A stretch of DNA of 64,000 nucleotides from Microcystis wesenbergii NRERC-220 (lineage in GTDB: Bacteria; Cyanobacteriota; Cyanobacteriia; Cyanobacteriales; Microcystaceae): NCBI RefSeq assembly GCF_032027425.1, contig NZ_JAVSJA010000001.1, positions 1,178,001-1,242,000 on the forward strand, written 5' to 3'. The position numbers and the translations under genes are program-made. Below the pieces are notes generated by a model. It was not told where the DNA came from and searched no databases. It saw only the letters and a list, made by a program, of their open reading frames with translations. Shown here piece after piece: positions 18,319-27,827 of the stretch; the stretch's first letter is position 1; the number at the start of each line of letters is the position of its first letter.

Positions 18319-19671
18319 ATGAGTGAATTAACTATTCGTCCCGCTAAAATTACTGGTGTCATCCCGGATTCGATCGCCGCCGAGGTAGGTTTTGAAATTG
18401 GGGATGCGCTCGTCTCTATCAATGGTAATCGTCCCCGGGACTTAATCGATTATCAATTTTTATGTGCCGATGAATTTTTAACCCTAGAAGTGCTTGATAG
18501 TCAGGGCAAAACTCACCGGATAGACATCGAAAAAGATTATCATGAAGACTTAGGTTTAGAGTTTGAAACTGCCCTTTTTGATGGCTTAATTCAGTGTAAT
18601 AATAAATGTCCTTTTTGCTTTATCGATCAACAACCAGAGGGCAAAAGAGAAACTTTGTACCATAAAGATGATGACTATCGTTTAAGTTTTCTCTATGGCA
18701 GTTATTTAACCTTAACTAATCTCACATCAAAAGAATGGCAGCGGATCGAAAAGATGCACATCTCACCGCTTTTTGTATCCGTTCATGCCACGGAACCAGA
18801 TCTGAGGATTCGTCTCTTAAAAAATCCCCGCGCTGGTCAAATTTTAGACCATTTAAAATGGCTACAAGCGAGACAATTACAAATTCACGCCCAAGTGGTA
18901 GTTTGTCCCAATATTAATGATGGAATTCATCTGCAAAGAACCCTATTAGATTTGGTTTCTTTTCATCGGGGGGATATTCCCTGTGTGGAGTCGGTTGCCG
19001 TGGTTCCCGTGGGATTAACCCGCTTTCGTCCCCAAGAAGATGAATTAATTCCCGTTAGCCAAGAAAAGGCGCGAGAAGTGATTGAACAAGTCCAAATTTT
19101 ACAGAAAAAATTTCGCCAAGAATTTGGCAGTAATGTGGTGTGGTTAGCCGATGAATGGTTTTTAATTGCCCGAGTCGATTTACCACCCCAATCTCACTAC
19201 GAAGACTATCCCCAAATCGGTAACGGAGTTGGCTCAATTCGTCAATTTATTAGGGATTTTCAGAAGACAGCCAAGAAGTTATTACCTGCTCAAATTACTC
19301 CGTATAGACGGTTGATATGGGTAGTGGGAAATGCGGTAGAACAAGCTTTTCAACCCCTAGTTAAACAGTTAAATAAGGTGCAGGGTTTAACCGTGGAATT
19401 AGTGGCTTTAAATAGTGATTATTGGGGACAGGAAATCACGGTTACGGGTTTATTAACTGGCCAAGATATTCTCAAAGGATTACAAGGTAAAAATCTTGGG
19501 GATGGGGTTTTATTACCCTCCCTCATGCTCAAGCATGGGGAAGCGGTATTTTTAGATGATCTAACCCTAGAAACTGTTATTAATCAGTTAGGAGTCCCTA
19601 TTTATCCAATCCTAGGAGTGGAGGAATTAATTAAAACTTGTCTGACGCTCAATAGACCTCTACCTAAGTAA
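18319..19671 (+). CDS. PDZ-radical SAM protein, DUF512 / TIGR03279-like
   Basis: 450 residues. The first 70 or so form a PDZ-like domain (GVIPDSIAAEVGFEIGDALV). A Cys cluster CNNKCPFCF near residues 94-102 matches the CxxxCxxC radical SAM motif, followed by DDDYRLSFLYGSYLTLTNL and a C-terminal DUF512-type region (FGSNVVWLADEWFLIA, GVGSIRQF). The combination is a conserved cyanobacterial family of unknown chemistry, also seen in clostridia. A decayed IS begins directly after the stop codon. Confidence 0.92.
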   Translation: MSELTIRPAKITGVIPDSIAAEVGFEIGDALVSINGNRPRDLIDYQFLCADEFLTLEVLDSQGKTHRIDIEKDYHEDLGLEFETALFDGLIQCNNKCPFCFIDQQPEGKRETLYHKDDDYRLSFLYGSYLTLTNLTSKEWQRIEKMHISPLFVSVHATEPDLRIRLLKNPRAGQILDHLKWLQARQLQIHAQVVVCPNINDGIHLQRTLLDLVSFHRGDIPCVESVAVVPVGLTRFRPQEDELIPVSQEKAREVIEQVQILQKKFRQEFGSNVVWLADEWFLIARVDLPPQSHYEDYPQIGNGVGSIRQFIRDFQKTAKKLLPAQITPYRRLIWVVGNAVEQAFQPLVKQLNKVQGLTVELVALNSDYWGQEITVTGLLTGQDILKGLQGKNLGDGVLLPSLMLKHGEAVFLDDLTLETVINQLGVPIYPILGVEELIKTCLTLNRPLPK

Positions 19672-19673
19672 TA

Positions 19674-20440
19674 TAGGACTTACGCATTGACAGAATTTCC
19701 GTAGTATGCCTTTGAACTTCAGACTATGGCTTCCAAGTTATTGAGGTCAAGGAAGTTGGATGCTAAATTATTGACAATAAAAGAGCGGATGACCTCAGTA
19801 AATAACTCCCTTTGTCAGGAATACCAATTAACAATTTGCGCTTTAAATCGGAGAAATTCTAACTGAATAAATCTGCGAATGGCACAAAATATGTGAGTCC
19901 TGATCGCCTGACTTTCTCTTACTTGAAACCCTTCAATATTACACAATGGTTTTAAGGCACGATGGTACTGCTCAATTCCCCAATGTTGGTCATGAATTTT
20001 CTGGAATTCTGTCCTGGTGATTGAGGGGAGTTTCTCTGAGTTAGAGACGAACACAACGTAGTAACGGAATTCGTTTTTGAAGACCGTTCTAAATACCTTG
20101 ACTCATCCCACTTGTTTCAGATAAACAATTAATCCATCGGTCGGGATATCTAAGGTTTGAACTTGAACATATTTAGTTCCTATTTCAACCGAGACGCGCC
20201 CGATTCACATGAGGAGTAAACAAACCCCGAAAGCCCTTGTCTTTAAGGGTATTCATGGTTTCTTTGGCAGCATACCAACTGTCTCCTGTGACTGTCTCTG
20301 GTTTCAATCCCCAAGCTTTTACTTCGTCCAACATTTCTAAGAAATATTCATGTTTTGTCTGACCCTCCTGTTTATTAACGATTCGATAATTAACGGGAAC
20401 TGACGTTCCTTTACCATCGGTATAATATAAGGTAACTAGG
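19674..20440 (-). pseudogene. IS4/IS701-like transposase remnant, 5' part missing
   Basis: Minus-strand reading gives GLVTLYYTDGKG, EYFLEMLDEVKAWGLKPET, VTGDSWYAAKETM, GFRGLFTPHVN, then a frame break, a TGA in place of Trp (LKQVG*VKVFRT) and the C-terminal block IHDQHWGIEQYHRALKP up to 19815. This is a DDE transposase of IS4/IS701 type with its N-terminal third absent. The outer end near 19674 (TAGGACTTACGCATTGAC) looks like an IS terminus. The upstream end is cut exactly at the IS30-like element end (20441). Confidence 0.75.
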
Positions 20441-21531
20441 CCAATTCAAGTCTGAATTGCATCACTGTCTGATCTACCTTCATAGAATACCTCATTCGGG
20501 GTACGATAGTCAAGACATTTTCGAGGACGATTGTTAATCAAGTTTACGGCTCTTTCTAGCTGCTCTGGCTTAACAATTTTGAAATTCGTTCCCTTGGCAA
20601 AAAATTGTCTTAACAGTCCATTGGTAGGCTCGTTTAATCCCCTCTCTCAAGAATGATAAGGAGTAGCAAAATAAAAATCTGCTCCTAGTTTCTGACTCAA
20701 CTCTTGATGTCCACAAAATTCTTTGACCTGGTCACAAGTAAAGGTTTTTCTTTGGTCAGGGTGAATCTCTTGGAAAAGTTTTTCTGTGACAAGGGTTGAT
20801 TTCCGATGCGGTTTTGTTTTTGGCTAATCCTGCTACTAAAAATTTCGAGCCTTTGTCCATATATGTAACGAGAACTCCTAGATGATTTCCTCCAATCATT
20901 GTGTCACTTTCCCAATGACCGATTTCGGTTTTCTGGTCAGCAATTGCTGGTCGCTCGCAGCTATCTACACGCCACAGAATCCCTCCACGCTTACTTTTCC
21001 CACCGTATCGACTCTTTCTTTTTCCTCGTCCAGCCGCGTAGGTATTCTTGATACTTTCCACAGTCTTGATAGTTCTGATAGATCATTTGATAGATAGTTT
21101 CGTGACTGAGAGATTCTTGACCAGCTTTTTTCAGACGACCTGCTATTTGTTCGGGACTATGATAATATTTCAATCCTTTTTTCACCAACTCTAAGGCTGA
21201 CTCGCTGACATTTTTAAAGGGTTGTTTGGCATTTTTTCGGCGCGTCTCGCTTTGAGCTTGTGCTGTGTCAGGTAGATAGCAGCCGAGGCAACTTTGATTC
21301 CTTCTTAATTCTCGTGCTATCGTGCTTTGATGACATCCGAGCCAGACGGCCATTTGCCGTTGAGATAAATTTCCCTCTTGACTAAGTTGGTAGAGTAAGT
21401 TTCTTTGTTCTATGTTAAGATGTTGGGGGCTTCGTTTTTGGGTCTGATTTGTTTTTGTTAATGATCAGACAGTACCTGATGAGCCTTTCTTTGTCAACTC
21501 TTGAGGTTGATGCGTTTCATTTTTGAATTGG
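20441..21531 (-). mobile_element. IS30-family element with imperfect terminal inverted repeats
   Basis: CCAATTCAA at 20441-20449 and its reverse complement TTGAATTGG at 21523-21531 are the tips; the match continues imperfectly inward (TGAA, GCATCA) for about 24 bases. The enclosed 1,091 bp hold one broken IS30 transposase. The left side abuts an IS4/IS701 remnant; the right side abuts the last codons of a glycosyltransferase gene, so the rest of the older IS was lost. Confidence 0.75.
20446..21470 (-). pseudogene. IS30-family transposase, frameshifted and stopped
   Basis: The N-terminal HTH region (LSQRQMAVWLGCHQSTIARE) and HSPEQIAGRL / SHETIYQMIY blocks are in one frame to about 21010. The DDE core with IGHWESDTMIGG is in a second frame to about 20790. 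The rest (TCDQVKEFCGH, NLINNRPRKCLDYRTP) is in a third. A TGA replaces Trp in the conserved PYHSWERG block around 20643. Three lesions make it inactive, though the aspartates and the glutamate of the DDE triad can still be traced. Confidence 0.9.
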
Positions 21532-21533
21532 CG

Positions 21534-22496
21534 CTATATACTAAAGTTATTTGCCTGATCAGACCCCAGATGATGGCCGATTAGATAGTACAAAGCAGTC
21601 TCTTTTATATCCAAATCAGAACTTAGATGTTGAGATTTATAGGTTAACTTATAAAGTGGGGCTTTTTTTTGGTCAATATGTTCCTTGATTTTCAGGGTTT
21701 CTGATAGGGGAATTTTTACTAACTCACTACCTCCCAATACTAACATTTCATTACAGGGAAGATGAGGGGTACTGTCCCAAATGGTTTTTGCTTTTGAGTC
21801 ACGAAAAACAAGTTTAGTAAAATGGAAAGAGTAATGAAAATAGTAAAGATACTGAAATTTTTGGATGAAAGGATTCACAAGAGTTAGGGTCGATTTGGGA
21901 TCACGCAGAGAGTATTTTAATAGTCCCTCTCTCAGTTTGTTGCCTATCTTTAGGAGAATTGTTCTGAAAAATTTAAAGTTTTTTGACTGAATCAGATTAT
22001 TTTCATATCTGTAAAAATTATGCCAATAAGCCTTATATCGATTAGTAATAAAGTCAGAATTCATATAAGCACACCATTGTTGAATCAGATAAGATTCTTT
22101 GTCAGCAGCCATGAACCAATTGTCCATTAATTTATTTTTATTGATATGATTTAAAGCAAAAAAACCCTGTTTTGTATATTCGGTTAACCAATCATCTAGG
22201 GAAAGACAACAAAAGCAAGTTGCATCTACCCAAACTCCTCCATGTTGACGGAGTAAATTAACTCTGAGAAGGTCAGCTAAAGCAGCTAAATTTGATTTTA
22301 GAAAGTCAATATTTTTAGAAAAATTTATCCAGAAATCTGGTAAAAAATTTGTCAAGTTTTCCATATCCAAAACATTAATTGTCCAGTCAGGATTGTATTT
22401 TTCCCAAGATTCTCGACATTTTTTAATGATATTAGGGGCATTTTCATAACCCTGCGCCCAGAACATCCAGATAGTTTTAGGGATAACATAACTCAT
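21534..22496 (-). CDS. Capsular-polysaccharide-type glycosyltransferase (Caps_synth / GT32-like)
   Basis: 320 residues. IPKTIWMFWAQGYENAP at the start, NPDWTINVLDMENL near 36, LADLLRVNLLRQHGGVWVDATCFC near 72-95 with a D-x-D-like VDAT site, and the later FFALNH and NMA-like blocks are those of Caps_synth (PF05704) and OCH1-like GT32 proteins. It transfers a sugar during surface polysaccharide assembly. Its stop codon lies three bases from an IS30 tip and decayed IS sequence follows on the other side, so it looks like cargo kept between mobile elements. The last codons could have been altered by the IS30 insertion. Confidence 0.85.
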   Translation of the reverse strand: MSYVIPKTIWMFWAQGYENAPNIIKKCRESWEKYNPDWTINVLDMENLTNFLPDFWINFSKNIDFLKSNLAALADLLRVNLLRQHGGVWVDATCFCCLSLDDWLTEYTKQGFFALNHINKNKLMDNWFMAADKESYLIQQWCAYMNSDFITNRYKAYWHNFYRYENNLIQSKNFKFFRTILLKIGNKLREGLLKYSLRDPKSTLTLVNPFIQKFQYLYYFHYSFHFTKLVFRDSKAKTIWDSTPHLPCNEMLVLGGSELVKIPLSETLKIKEHIDQKKAPLYKLTYKSQHLSSDLDIKETALYYLIGHHLGSDQANNFSI

Positions 22497-22499
22497 AAA

Positions 22500-22665
22500 A
22501 TAACTTTTACTGCCAGCTAAAATATGTAACCTTTGATATTGTAATTGACCTTGCTAATTTTGTCAATCGTGTTTCTATACCTGGACTTCCCCGTTGACAA
22601 AAGGCCATAACATCTGCTGTAGGAGGGATTAAGAGAATTTCTGCTGCCCCGTTACTGGGTACAAA
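22500..22665 (-). pseudogene. Unassigned coding scrap beside an IS end
   Basis: One frame reads NGAAEILLIPPTADVMAFCQ, then RGSPGIETRLTKLARS and a stop near 22527. It has protein-like composition but no start of its own and no family I recognise. It could be the 3' end of a gene cut by the IS1634-like remnant. Confidence 0.3.
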
Positions 22666-23275
22666 TTAAGGAAACCCCCAATAAATCTAACGCATGATTG
22701 TTGCAGAGAAGTCGGTCGAGTTATCTTAGAAAAACGATAACTTCCCTCTCTAATCGTACATTCTACTGTATTCAAGCAAATTGTCCCCAAGTCCTCCAAT
22801 AAAGTCCGAAAACTAGACACGGTAAAGTTTTCTTAATTGCTTTTTTTCTCTCTTTAGATTGCCCCGATTCACTGGGATTCGCTTTAATGACATTAAGAGA
22901 GCTATCATCAATTTCTTCATCCTCAAAGAGTAAAGGAGCTAAAGATTGTTTTAAATGCCATTCTACATAGTAAGCTAACATACATAAAAAGATATGAGCC
23001 TTGACTCTATCACCCTGATAATGATAGATAGGACGTACCTTTAAATCAATTGACTTATAACAGCGAAATGCCTCCTCCACTTGAGATAAACTTTTATAAG
23101 CCTTAACCGTTGTCGCTGCATCCATCAACGTTAACTCAACAGAAGTTCTTAACACATATACACCATCCAATGCCGTTTCTTGAGCGATTAATTCCACCTT
23201 ACGCTGATAGGAAAAGCCTTCTTCTTGTCGATAATATCATCGGGTAATTTTGAGAGGTTGGCCAGGGTTCTTTGG
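22629..23275 (-). pseudogene. IS1634-like (IS4 superfamily) transposase remnant
   Basis: The C-terminal half of a DDE transposase: TALDGVYVLRTSV, YKSLSQVEEAFRCYKSIDLK, HYQGDRVKAHIFLCMLAYYV, then a frame change near 22810 and LNTVECTIREGSYRFSKITR. The N-terminal half is missing. Its upstream edge near 23275 fuses to a cbiD gene start. Confidence 0.8.
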
Positions 23276-23282
23276 CAATTGT

Positions 23283-23423
23283 AACGGTTTCTGGCGGTTC
23301 TAAAAGATTAAAAGTAACGGAATTTAGCGCATTTTCGCCGTGGAGATGCTGGAGAGATGCGATCGCACTGGCACAGGCAAAAACCGGTAAAGTGTAACCC
23401 GAACGGGGTGGGGAGATAGACAT
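23283..23423 (-). pseudogene. cbiD: cbiD 5' fragment (cobalt-precorrin-5B C1-methyltransferase), truncated by IS
   Basis: An ATG at 23421-23423 opens a frame with SGYTLPVFACASAIASLQHL and TFNLLEPPETVTIA, which match the start of CbiD, including the SGYTLP motif. After about 47 residues the similarity stops and transposase-derived sequence follows. The normal protein has about 350-400 residues and acts in the anaerobic corrin-ring pathway. The fragment cannot be active; whether an intact copy exists elsewhere is not visible. Confidence 0.65.
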
Positions 23424-23487
23424 GAATAGGGTCGATAGCCAATCAAATTAGCCGTGATCTGATTATAGAACCAAGGGGCAACCGCTG

Positions 23488-23715
23488 CTATTTTTCTCGA
23501 AACCCTGCAATTTTACGCCAAGTAATTTCAGGATATTTTTTTCTAATCTCAGGAGAGAGTTGTTTAACAGCTTCTCCAATGACTTCAAAACAGCGAATCA
23601 CTGCATCTTGAATTAATAAAGATTGATAGAATCTGTCTTTTCCCCCCTGTGTATAAGATTCGATTCGTTCAATTCTATCTAAAATATCACCTAAATAAAT
23701 TAAATCACCATTCAT
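23488..23715 (-). pseudogene. HepT-like toxin, 3'-truncated
   Basis: 75 residues from the ATG at 23713-23715, which overlaps the mntA-like stop as ATGA. LIYLGDILDRIERIESY and FEVIGEAVKQLSPEIRKKYP plus ITWRKIAGFR are standard HepT (DUF86) text. The family then continues with the Arg-X4-6-His catalytic motif (RDVLIH-like); here the frame ends at GFREK-stop, so the histidine and last helix are lost. HepT is a HEPN RNase toxin neutralised by MntA. Loss of the motif should make it harmless. Confidence 0.8.
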
Positions 23716-24008
23716 AAAGGAATCACCTCTTTCATGATTCTTTCCCGAAAACAATCTCGTAAACTGTTAATAGTAGCCACATCAACTTTACAGCCTAAAT
23801 AATCTTCTAAGTCTTGAATTAAACCAATTCTATCTAATAAGTTGCGCCCTTGTTCCATTTCTACTAAAAAGTCAACATCACTGTCATTGCTGTCTTCGCC
23901 TCTAGCAACTGGTCCAAATATTAGAACATTAAATGCCCCATGTTTTCGATCAATTTTTATAATATTCTCTCGTTTTTCTTGAAGAAGTTGATAGCGTTTC
24001 ATTTTCAT
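23712..24008 (-). CDS. MntA-like minimal nucleotidyltransferase antitoxin
   Basis: 98 residues. FNVLIFGPVARGEDSNDSDV is the MNT active-site region, with the SDVD aspartates kept; the usual GS(R)xRG glycine-serine pair is GP-V-A-R-G, so the serine is replaced by proline. In active systems MntA adds AMP units to HepT. It precedes the HepT-like gene with a 4-base ATGA overlap. Both members carry damage at functional motifs, suggesting a decaying pair. Confidence 0.85.
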   Translation of the reverse strand: MKMKRYQLLQEKRENIIKIDRKHGAFNVLIFGPVARGEDSNDSDVDFLVEMEQGRNLLDRIGLIQDLEDYLGCKVDVATINSLRDCFRERIMKEVIPL

Positions 24009-24125
24009 AATTTCCTGAATCGCTCAATAAATTTTTTTCAAGCAAGATGAGTTTTTCCCACAATAATTATAGCATTTTACCCGTACATAATACCATTTTT
24101 CTTTATTCGTGGCAGGTATCTTACT

Positions 24126-24195
24126 CCCCTCTCCCAACCCCCCACCCTCCCCGACCCCCCCGATGTCGGGGGGGGTGGGGGGTTGGGGGTGAGGG
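24126..24195. repeat. Large GC-rich palindromic repeat centred on CCCCCGATGTCGGGGG
   Basis: The arms ACCCCCCCGA and TCGGGGGGGGT extend outward imperfectly through runs of CCAACCCC and GGGGTTGG. The same core occurs at 32296-32316, 40752-40770 (GACGTC centre) and 58695-58714. A long hairpin could act as a terminator for the leftward mntA-hepT side or the frr side. Confidence 0.8.
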
Positions 24196-24305
24196 CAATT
24201 AACCATTTCTGCCATTACTTGTGAAAAATGGTATAAGTAACTGAAAGACTTCACCCCCAAACCTTCCCACTACCCTATACCTTTTCCATAGGGATAAAAA
24301 GCCAA

Positions 24306-24332
24306 ATAGAACAGACAAAAAGCCTGTTCTAT
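24306..24332 (-). terminator. Terminator after frr
   Basis: Reading leftward, ATAGAACAG and CTGTTCTAT form a perfect 9-bp stem around a 9-base loop, followed by TTGGCTTTTTATC. It lies 19 bases after the frr stop codon. Confidence 0.75.
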
Positions 24333-24350
24333 CCCTTAGGAGAAAAAAAC

Positions 24351-25698
<1,348 letters not shown>

Positions 25699-25813
25699 TC
25701 ACTCTCCCCCGGTACCGACAAGTTAAGATTAATAAATCTTTTCCTTGGGAAATTAGTATTTAGTGATACCTTTGTTACTAGGGGAAGCTTAGTTTTATTG
25801 AGAATTAATAACC

Positions 25814-26395
25814 GTGGTCAGCGATCGATTACTATTGGTCAACAAAAGCAATCAAAGGGCCGCTAAAATCGATACCTTTGATTGGGTGTATGGGTTTCAG
25901 GATGGAACTCGTCTGATGGGCAAGGTTTGCGGTTACTTAGCTCCCGATAGTAATCGTCTTCTCGATCCCGAAAACTGCAGCGCTATCTACCAGAATGCCC
26001 GGGGACAAGTCCTTAGTCGTTGGCAAGCTGAAGATTTTATCGCTTTTGAACTAACCACCACCGGGGAAGATATCCTGATCGTGGCTTCTAATGATAATTG
26101 TGTCAGTAATAGTCTCTGTTTGGTTTCGGGCATTAGTCGCAGCTGCGCCCAAGTTAGCGATGAAGGAAAATCCCTCGCCCTGGAGGTTTTTCAATACCCT
26201 GCTTGGTCTTTGCAGGGCGATAATAGCACTTCTAAGCCGGCTTTCAGTTGGAATTGTTCCGTATCTCCCTTTTTCCCCTTTGTTTCCCTGCGTTTTAATC
26301 TTCAGTCCACCAGCAGCAAAAAATTCTATCGTTGGACGGTTTCCCCCTATTTTCCCTTTTGTCCCCTCTTAGAAGTGGGAGAATCCCTGGCCTAA
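25814..26395 (+). CDS. Hypothetical cyanobacterial protein
   Basis: 193 residues from a GTG start at 25814. No signal peptide or membrane segment. A repeated feature of the C-terminal half is the pair VSPFFPFVSLRF and VSPYFPFCPLLE. I cannot assign a family. It diverges from pyrH and converges on aroQ; its TAA stop abuts a MITE that separates it from the aroQ stop. Confidence 0.6.
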   Translation: MVSDRLLLVNKSNQRAAKIDTFDWVYGFQDGTRLMGKVCGYLAPDSNRLLDPENCSAIYQNARGQVLSRWQAEDFIAFELTTTGEDILIVASNDNCVSNSLCLVSGISRSCAQVSDEGKSLALEVFQYPAWSLQGDNSTSKPAFSWNCSVSPFFPFVSLRFNLQSTSSKKFYRWTVSPYFPFCPLLEVGESLA

Positions 26396-26397
26396 TT

Positions 26398-26613
26398 AGG
26401 GTTTGCGGCAAAAAGTTTTTCCTGGGGGCAGGGTGTGGGGTGTAGGGTGTAGGGTGTAGGGTTTTAGCGATTTTGAGGGGGTCAATTACCTAATTTTCAG
26501 GGAAAAAGTACCTGAATTTTCCACCCGATCACTCCCAGATACGGTACTTTTTGGAAACCAAAAAGTCTAAAAGTCTTACCCAACAAGGTTTTTAGATTTA
26601 TTGAGCAAGCCCT
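26398..26613. mobile_element. MITE-like element with AGGGTTTGC ends and AATT duplication
   Basis: The ends are AGGGTTTGC (26398) and GCAAGCCCT (to 26613), flanked by AATT on both sides (26394-26397, 26614-26617). Inside is a GGGTGTAGGGTGTAGGGTG tract (about 26430-26462) and a GGTACTTTTTGG/CCAAAAAGT stem, with no coding frame. 216 bp. A second complete copy is at 42371-42596. Confidence 0.8.
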
Positions 26614-26615
26614 AA

Positions 26616-27071
26616 TTAGCCTTCTCTATTCTTTTGCAAATAATCGACTAATGCCCATAATCCTAGGCGATAACTTTCGGCCCCAAAACCGCTAATCTGT
26701 CCGATGGCTATATCGGCAATGTAGGAATGATGACGAAAAGACTCGCGTTTGTAAATATTGCTTAAGTGTACTTCCACACAGGCCATTTTTGTGCCTAACA
26801 GTGCGTCGCGGATGGCGATACTGGTGTGAGTATAAGCTCCCGCATTAATCAAAATACCGTCCTGCTGACCCCATGCTTGCTGAATCCAGTCCACTAATTG
26901 CCCTTCCTGATTGGACTGGTGCGCGGTTAAATTCACCCCTAAACGGGTAGCTTCTTCGCTTAAAAACTGGTTAATCGTCTCTAAATTGACGTTACCGTAG
27001 AGATTTGGCTCTCTTTTCCCCAATAGGTTTAAATTCGGCCCGTGCAGAACCAGAATGCTTAGTTTATTCAC
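26616..27071 (-). CDS. aroQ: Type II 3-dehydroquinate dehydratase
   Basis: 151 residues from the GTG at 27069-27071; GGGAGGA sits 6 bases before it, which favours this start over a GTG further up. [73 protein letters not shown] and [11 protein letters not shown] give all catalytic blocks, with the active Tyr in LYG and the His in VEVHLSN. Third step of the shikimate pathway. Its stop codon overlaps a MITE target duplication. Confidence 0.97.
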   Translation of the reverse strand: MNKLSILVLHGPNLNLLGKREPNLYGNVNLETINQFLSEEATRLGVNLTAHQSNQEGQLVDWIQQAWGQQDGILINAGAYTHTSIAIRDALLGTKMACVEVHLSNIYKRESFRHHSYIADIAIGQISGFGAESYRLGLWALVDYLQKNREG

Positions 27072-27112
27072 AAATGTCCTCCCTATCACCACGAGAATTA
27101 ATCTTATCTCGA

Positions 27113-27577
27113 TCAGGGACTATTGCCGATCAACAACATTTTTGCCGCTACGGTAATCACCGCACCAATAGTAGCACTGAGCGCACCGACAATGATCGGC
27201 AGAATCAGACCTCGGAATCCCTGGAGGTCAGAAATCGCTTTAATCATGGTAGCCTGTTCACTTTCCACCTTTTCGAGTCGTTTATCCATCCCCCCGACTT
27301 TCTCGGTTAAAGCGACCAATCCTATCGATTTAACTTGTTCGTTTTCCACCTTTTCCAGTCGTTTATCCATCCCTACTACTTTCTCGGTCAAAGTAGCTAA
27401 TCCTATCTCTACTTTATTTAATCTTTCATCGATTCTGTCAAAGCGCTCATCAATCTTGTCAAATTTTTGATTAACGTCCCTTTGTAGATTATCTATTTTT
27501 TGACTAACATCCTTAACGCTGTCTTTGATATCCTTTAAGACGGTTTCTAGGGAATAAGTGACGGTTTCTCCGGACAT
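27113..27577 (-). CDS. Coiled-coil protein with one C-terminal membrane helix
   Basis: 154 residues. Residues about 8-115 form a continuous heptad-rich helix ([18 protein letters not shown]) that contains an internal repeat: [20 protein letters not shown] and [20 protein letters not shown], 27 residues apart. A helix at about 124-148 should anchor it. No enzyme motif. Hydrophilic coiled-coil anchors like this are common cyanobacterial orphans. 41 bases upstream of aroQ on the same strand. Confidence 0.75.
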   Translation of the reverse strand: MSGETVTYSLETVLKDIKDSVKDVSQKIDNLQRDVNQKFDKIDERFDRIDERLNKVEIGLATLTEKVVGMDKRLEKVENEQVKSIGLVALTEKVGGMDKRLEKVESEQATMIKAISDLQGFRGLILPIIVGALSATIGAVITVAAKMLLIGNSP

Positions 27578-27749
27578 TCTGGTAAACTCCCCTTAGTTTT
27601 ATCTTGATCCTTCTCCCATGCTCGCTTTATCGATGGGAAACTACCCTTTAATTATCACCCCAAAATATAGCGCCGGTGTTTGTTTCCCCAGCAGATACCG
27701 GCATCTGTCCCCCTTTTGTCGATTAAATTTGTTAGATTTTGGAGGAGAA

Positions 27750-27827
27750 ATGTTAACTTATTTTAAAATTTATGCTGACCAGCACTGCTACCCATCCCGT
27801 CGGGGGAACAGATATCGATCGCTTTGA
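27750..27827 (+). CDS. Possible 25-codon leader ORF overlapping the PaO-like gene start
   Basis: The strongest ribosome binding site in the area, GGAGGAG at 27741-27747, serves an ATG at 27750. That frame reads MLTYFKIYADQHCYPS and stops at 27827, overlapping the first 56 bases of the Rieske gene in another frame. It could be a translational leader, or a small deletion may have separated the native start from its site. The leader role is speculative. Confidence 0.3.
   Translation: MLTYFKIYADQHCYPSRRGNRYRSL

Noticed and set aside
24024-24260. 78-codon leftward frame between mntA and frr
   Set aside because: It is a translation of the large GC-rich palindrome with proline and glycine runs, not a protein.
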